From NCBI GenBank assembly GCA_034434335.1, contig DAOTZS010000195.1, positions 1 through 10,341 on the forward strand: a stretch of DNA of 10,341 nt, given 5' to 3'. Source of the stretch: DAOTZS01 sp034434335. GTDB taxonomy: Bacteria > Chloroflexota > Anaerolineae > CG2-30-64-16. Below, in pieces: positions 7,136 to 10,341 of the stretch (its first letter is position 1; every line of letters begins with the position of its first letter). Under the pieces are notes generated by a model. That model had not been told where the DNA came from. It worked only from the letters and a program-made list of their open reading frames with translations, and did no database searches. The position numbers and the translations under genes were made by a program.

Positions 7136-7155
7136 ACGCTCGCAGCGAGAGCCGC

Positions 7156-7184
7156 TTGCCGCGATAACTGCCTGGGTATATAAT
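7156..7184 (+). promoter_or_regulatory. Predicted sigma70-type promoter for nfnAB or a leader/small RNA
   Basis: TTGCCG at 7156-7161 (4 of 6 to the -35 consensus) and a perfect TATAAT at 7179-7184 are separated by exactly 17 bases. It is the best promoter match I noticed in the window. A transcript would start near 7191 and reach nfnA only after a leader of about 400 bases. That leader would include the inverted-repeat element at 7258-7340 and mobile-element copy 3. Whether this drives nfnAB or a short RNA cannot be told from sequence. Confidence 0.55.
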
Positions 7185-7257
7185 GACCTGGGCCCGGCGA
7201 ATCTTGGAGATACCCACATCCTGGGTTCGGCAGCCCGCTAAGCACAAGATGTAGGTT

Positions 7258-7340
7258 TCGTAGTAGCTACACTTCACCGCACTCAGTGCATGCTTCAGTC
7301 GCTTTGAGCACGCCTTGAACGACTAAAGTCGTTACTACGA
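7258..7340 (+). repeat. Imperfect inverted-repeat element in the nfnA leader
   Basis: TCGTAGTAGC (7258-7267) pairs with GTTACTACGA (7331-7340) at 9 of 10 positions, closing an 83-base unit. Inside it are the palindromes GCACTCAGTGC (7280-7290) and AACGACT-AA-AGTCGTT (7318-7333); the latter overlaps the right outer arm, so the two pairings compete. It encodes nothing. It resembles a dispersed intergenic hairpin repeat, but only one copy is in this window, so family membership cannot be shown here. Confidence 0.45.
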
Positions 7341-7345
7341 AGTAA

Positions 7346-7535
7346 GTAACTATTCAGCGGTGACTGGAAGGGCCACGCCGAGGGCTCGCCCGAGGCGTCA
7401 CCCTTTTGGGGCCTGCGGCCAGAGGTTGGCCTTCGCCGACCTCTCTCATGATGCATACATGAAGGGTGTCGGCGGAGGCCGACACCCGGCACGAAGTGCC
7501 CAGGAGGGGCGATTTCAATCGGCCTGAATAGTTAC
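7346..7535 (+). mobile_element. MITE copy 3, long 190-bp variant, upstream of nfnA
   Basis: The ends GTAACTATTCAG (7346-7357) and CTGAATAGTTAC (7524-7535) are perfect 12-bp inverted repeats. The flanks CGAAGTAA (7338-7345) and CTAAGTTA (7536-7543) agree at 6 of 8 positions, a decayed target duplication. Compared with the 163-bp copies it has a 27-base insertion (about 7370-7396) in the loop of its first hairpin, between GGTGACTGGAAG and TCACCC. The insert is itself GC-rich and partly self-complementary. The element ends 55 bases before the nfnA ATG. Confidence 0.85.
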
Positions 7536-7590
7536 CTAAGTTATATCGCCAGTGCCCAGTAATCACCATAGCCACCAAGGTGGATGAGCC

Positions 7591-8463
7591 ATGTACAAGA
7601 TCCTTGAAAAACAGGCCCTCAGCGACGTCACCAAGCTGATGGTCGTCGCAGCGCCGCACGTGGCCCGCTCCGCCAAAGCGGGGCAGTTCGTCATCGTAAT
7701 CGCCGACGAGCATGGGGAGCGCATCCCTCTGACCATCGCCGACCACGACCCGGAGGCCGGCACCATCACCCTCATCTTCCAGGAGGTGGGCAAGTCCACC
7801 ATGCAACTGGGCACCATGGGTGTGGGTGATCATCTGTTTGCCGTCGCCGGCCCCCTCGGCCACCCTACGGAGATCGAGAACTACGGCACGGTAGTCTGTG
7901 TAGCGGGCGGGGTGGGGATCGCGCCCATGTACCCCATCGCGCGCGACCTGAAAGAGGCCGGCAATTACATTATCACCATCATGGGAGCCCGCACAGCCAA
8001 CCTCCTGTTCTGGGAAGAGAGGATGCGCAGGGTCTCCGACGAGCTGATTGTGTGCACCGACGACGGCTCCTACGGCCGCAAGGGGCTGGTGACCGAGCCG
8101 CTCAAAGAGCTGCTGGCGGCCCGGGCAGAGGAGATTGCCCGGGTGTGGGCCATCGGACCTACCATCATGATGAAGTTCGTCTCGCTGGCCACCCAGCCCT
8201 TTAAGGTGCCCACCATTGTCAGCCTCAACAGCATCATGATTGACGGCACAGGCATGTGTGGTGGCTGCCGTGTGGCGATGGCCGACGGGGCCCGCTTCGT
8301 ATGCGTGGATGGCCCGGAGTTCGACGGCCACCTGGTGGACTGGGACAACCTGCTGGCACGCATGCAGTTCTACCGCCCCGAGGAGCAGTTGGCGGTGGAG
8401 CTCTGGCGACAACGCCTGGAGGCCAGGCATGAGTGTCAGCTCGCGGCCCTTTCCCAGGTGTAA
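7591..8463 (+). CDS. nfnA: NfnA-type small subunit of NADH-dependent reduced ferredoxin:NADP+ oxidoreductase
   Basis: NfnA holds the NAD(H)-side FAD and a [2Fe-2S] cluster in the cytoplasmic NfnAB complex. The complex couples ferredoxin and NADH oxidation to reduction of two NADP+ by flavin-based bifurcation, and can run in reverse. The product is 290 residues. The FAD-binding part has RIPLTI (residues 44-49) and GKST (67-70). Nucleotide binding shows AGGVGIAP (105-112) and CTDDGSYGRKG (155-165). The C-terminal cluster region IDGTGMCGGC has Cys223, Cys226 and Cys238 plus Asp218, the unusual Asp plus three Cys set known for Nfn. The start has AAGGTGG 7 bases upstream. Older annotations call this family ferredoxin-NADP reductase subunit alpha or sulfide dehydrogenase subunit. 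The PyrK-like dihydroorotate dehydrogenase electron-transfer subunit is a relative, but the nfnB neighbour decides for Nfn. Confidence 0.93.
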   Translation: MYKILEKQALSDVTKLMVVAAPHVARSAKAGQFVIVIADEHGERIPLTIADHDPEAGTITLIFQEVGKSTMQLGTMGVGDHLFAVAGPLGHPTEIENYGTVVCVAGGVGIAPMYPIARDLKEAGNYIITIMGARTANLLFWEERMRRVSDELIVCTDDGSYGRKGLVTEPLKELLAARAEEIARVWAIGPTIMMKFVSLATQPFKVPTIVSLNSIMIDGTGMCGGCRVAMADGARFVCVDGPEFDGHLVDWDNLLARMQFYRPEEQLAVELWRQRLEARHECQLAALSQV

Positions 8464-8536
8464 TGGTCGAGGCTGATTACTCCGGAGGGGCTCTGAGCGA
8501 GCCACGGTCCGTGTGGCATCACAAGGGAGCGTTGCA

Positions 8537-9994
8537 ATGTCTCCGCTAACACAGAAAGAACGGATGCAGATCCCGCGGCAGGAGATGCCCGAGCAAGAGC
8601 CTGAGGTGCGGATTGGCAATTTCGACGAGGTAGCCTTGGGCCTGCCCTGGGAACTGGCACAGCTCGAGGCTGAGCGCTGTTTGCAGTGTGGCAAGCCCCA
8701 CTGTGTCGAGGGTTGCCCGGTGGGGGTGCAGATCCCCCAGTTCATCAGGGCTCTACGAGAGGGAGACCTGCCGGCCGCGGTGGAAGCCATGAAGGCGAAA
8801 AACAATTTGCCGGCCATCTGCGGCCGCGTCTGCCCCCAGGAGACACAATGCGAATCGTACTGCATCCTGGGCAAGAAGGGCCAGCCGGTGGCCATCGGCC
8901 GGCTGGAGCGTTACGTGGGCGACTTTGCCCTGCGCGAACAGGTGTGCCCACCCGTCCCGGCGCCCCCGACGGGCAAGAAGGTGGCCGTCGTTGGCTCCGG
9001 GCCGGCCGGGCTCACCTGCGCCGTAGACCTGGCCAGGCTGGGCCACAAAGTGGTGATCTTCGAATCGCTGCACCTGCCAGGGGGTGTCTTGACTTATGGC
9101 ATCCCCGAGTTCCGTCTGCCCAAGAGCATCATCCAGGCCGAAATCAAGGCTGCCACCGAGTGCCTGGGGATCGAGATCCGCACCAACCATGTGATCGGCA
9201 ACACCTACACCCTCGACGAGCTGCTGCAAGCGTATGATGCCGTGTTCCTGGGCACCGGTGCCGGCCTGCCAGCCTTTATGCGCATTCCGGGCATCAATCT
9301 CAATGGCGTGATGTCGGCCAACGAATTCCTGACCCGTGTCAACCTGATGAAGGGCTATCGTTTCCCGGAGTATGACACGCCGGTGAAAGTGGGCCACAAG
9401 GTGGCGGTGATCGGTGCCGGCAATGTGGCTATGGATGCCGCGCGCAGCGCCCTGCGCCTGCAGACGATCCGTGCCCGACAAGACGGCGGCGGCCGGGGTG
9501 AGGTGCACATCGTCTACCGCCGTTCGCGCACCGAAGTGCCGGCGCGCGCCGAGGAATTTCATCACGCCGAACAGGAAGGGGTGATCTTCGACTTCCTCAC
9601 CAACCCGGTTGCCATCCTGGGGGATGGCCGGGGCAACGTTGCTGCACTGCGCTGTATCCGTATGGAGCTGGGGGAACCAGACGCCTCGGGCCGGCGCTCA
9701 CCCATCCCCATTGAGGGCTCGGAGTTCGAGATGGAGGTGGACACGGTAATCTTCGCCCTGGGCACCAGCCCCAACCCCCTGGTCTTCAACAACGCCAAGG
9801 GGTTGGAGCGCACCCGCCATGGCACTGTCGTCGCCGACCCCGAGACTGGGCGCACCACCAAGCCAGGGGTCTGGGCTGGCGGCGATGTGGTGACGGGCGC
9901 AGCAACGGTGATCAGCGCCATGGGTGCCGGCAAGCGTGCCGCCGCCGACATCCACCGCTTCCTGACAGGCACGAGCGCAGGTAGTGGCGGGTAA
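8537..9994 (+). CDS. nfnB: NfnB-type large subunit of NADH-dependent reduced ferredoxin:NADP+ oxidoreductase (GltD-like)
   Basis: NfnB carries the bifurcating FAD, the NADP(H) site and two [4Fe-4S] clusters that accept or give electrons to ferredoxin. The product is 485 residues. The N-terminal cluster domain has Cys48, 51, 56 and 60 (CLQCGKPHCVEGCP) and Cys95, 99, 105 and 109 (CGRVCPQETQCESYC). Glu124 in IGRLERYV sits where the Glu ligand of the proximal cluster is known in Nfn. The FAD dinucleotide fold is VAVVGSGPAGL (149-159), the NADPH fold is VAVIGAGNVAMD (289-300), and the closing FAD motif is VWAGGDVVTGAATV. I chose ATG 8537 because AAGGGAG lies 7 bases upstream; a GTG 24 bases earlier has no well-placed site. 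The gene follows nfnA by 73 bases without a terminator, so the two form one operon. GltD of glutamate synthase is the main alternative, but no gltB is present and nfnA is adjacent. Confidence 0.93.
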   Translation: MSPLTQKERMQIPRQEMPEQEPEVRIGNFDEVALGLPWELAQLEAERCLQCGKPHCVEGCPVGVQIPQFIRALREGDLPAAVEAMKAKNNLPAICGRVCPQETQCESYCILGKKGQPVAIGRLERYVGDFALREQVCPPVPAPPTGKKVAVVGSGPAGLTCAVDLARLGHKVVIFESLHLPGGVLTYGIPEFRLPKSIIQAEIKAATECLGIEIRTNHVIGNTYTLDELLQAYDAVFLGTGAGLPAFMRIPGINLNGVMSANEFLTRVNLMKGYRFPEYDTPVKVGHKVAVIGAGNVAMDAARSALRLQTIRARQDGGGRGEVHIVYRRSRTEVPARAEEFHHAEQEGVIFDFLTNPVAILGDGRGNVAALRCIRMELGEPDASGRRSPIPIEGSEFEMEVDTVIFALGTSPNPLVFNNAKGLERTRHGTVVADPETGRTTKPGVWAGGDVVTGAATVISAMGAGKRAAADIHRFLTGTSAGSGG

Positions 9995-10021
9995 GCTGAG
10001 ACGCGGCGCGTAAGCCGGCGT

Positions 10022-10184
10022 ATAACTATTCAGCGGTGACTGGATGTCACCCTTTTGGGGCCTGCGGCCAGTGGTCGGCCTTCGCCGACCTTTCTCATGA
10101 TCCATATATGAAGGGTGTCGGCGGAGGCCGACACCCGGCACGAAGTGCCCAGAAGGGGCGATTTCAATCGGCCTGAATAGTTAC
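10022..10184 (+). mobile_element. MITE copy 4, 163 bp, downstream of nfnB
   Basis: The ends are ATAACTATTCAG (10022-10033) and CTGAATAGTTAC (10173-10184), 11 of 12 complementary. A perfect 8-bp target duplication, GCCGGCGT, flanks it at 10014-10021 and 10185-10192. Internally it is a chain of hairpins: GGTGACT-GGA-TGTCACC (one mismatch), GGTCGGC-CTTC-GCCGACC, GGGTGTCGGC-GGAG-GCCGACACCC, GGCAC-GAA-GTGCC and CGATT-TC-AATCG. It starts 27 bases after the nfnB stop and may serve as the 3' end structure of that transcript. Confidence 0.9.
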
Positions 10185-10192
10185 GCCGGCGT

Positions 10193-10341
10193 GTAACTAT
10201 TCAGCGGTGACTGGAAGTCACCCTTTTGGGGCCTGCGGCCAGTGGTCGGCCTTCGCCGACCTTTCTCATGATCCATATATGAAGGGTGTCGGCGGAGGCC
10301 GACACCCGGCACGAAATGCCCAGAAGGGGCGATTTCAATCG
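10193..10341 (+). mobile_element. MITE copy 5, cut by the window end, adjacent to copy 4
   Basis: It begins GTAACTATTCAG at 10193, directly after the GCCGGCGT that ends copy 4, giving a period of 171 bases. Over the 149 bases present it is nearly identical to copy 4, with only a few substitutions visible (for example GGAAGTC for GGATGTC, and GAAATGCC for GAAGTGCC). The expected right end lies just beyond the window. Confidence 0.85.

Noticed and set aside
7215..7240. GGTTCGG-like sequence resembling a tRNA T-arm
   Set aside because: No acceptor stem, anticodon arm or complete cloverleaf can be built around it.
7354..8895. Long open frame of 513 codons on the minus strand opposite nfnA and nfnB
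   Set aside because: It lies antisense to two convincing genes, crosses their junction and mobile-element copy 3, and its translation has no recognisable domain. It is the usual GC-rich codon-bias shadow.
3365..10341. Repeats considered as a CRISPR array
   Set aside because: Repeat units are 119-190 bases, are separated by genes, and have terminal inverted repeats and target duplications. There are no regular unique spacers and no cas genes.

Overview
The window is a GC-rich, densely coding, all plus-strand stretch of a bacterial genome. It carries the carbonyl branch of the Wood-Ljungdahl (reductive acetyl-CoA) pathway followed by an electron-bifurcating transhydrogenase. Gene types are bacterial: acsB, acsD and acsC of the AcsABCDE system, plus nfnA and nfnB. 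This points to a strict anaerobe that makes or oxidises acetyl-CoA through CO dehydrogenase/acetyl-CoA synthase. High GC and short repetitive intergenic hairpin elements would suit a Chloroflexota (Anaerolineae-like) bacterium, but that placement is only a guess.

Layout. 1-3360: acsB, acetyl-CoA synthase, cut at its 5' side by the window edge and interrupted by a 530-residue intein (1366-2955). 3365-3544: a non-coding mobile element inserted at the acsB stop codon. 3708-4580: an Fpr-type ferredoxin/flavodoxin-NADP+ reductase. 4671-5642: acsD, small subunit of the corrinoid iron-sulfur protein. 5650-5768: a short copy of the same element. 5792-7135: acsC, large subunit of the corrinoid protein. 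7136-7590: a 455-base intergenic region with a good sigma70-type promoter, an imperfect inverted-repeat element and another mobile-element copy. 7591-8463 and 8537-9994: nfnA and nfnB. 10022-10341: two adjacent mobile-element copies, the second cut by the window end.

The genes fit together as follows. AcsC and AcsD carry a methyl group on cobalt to AcsB, which joins it to CO and CoA at its Ni-Ni-[4Fe-4S] A-cluster. Fpr and NfnAB move electrons between ferredoxin, NADH and NADPH, the currency this pathway needs.

Two things stand out. First, the intein sits exactly before the Cys-Gly-Cys motif that holds both nickel atoms of the A-cluster, so the +1 splicing nucleophile is itself a nickel ligand and no active site can form until the protein splices. 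Its C-terminal splice residues are also non-canonical. Second, five copies of one miniature inverted-repeat element lie between the genes. They have 12-bp ends of the form GTAACTATTCAG and 8-bp target duplications, and each is a chain of small hairpins with copy-specific gains or losses of a hairpin. The GTAA ends and 8-bp duplications resemble the IS66 family.
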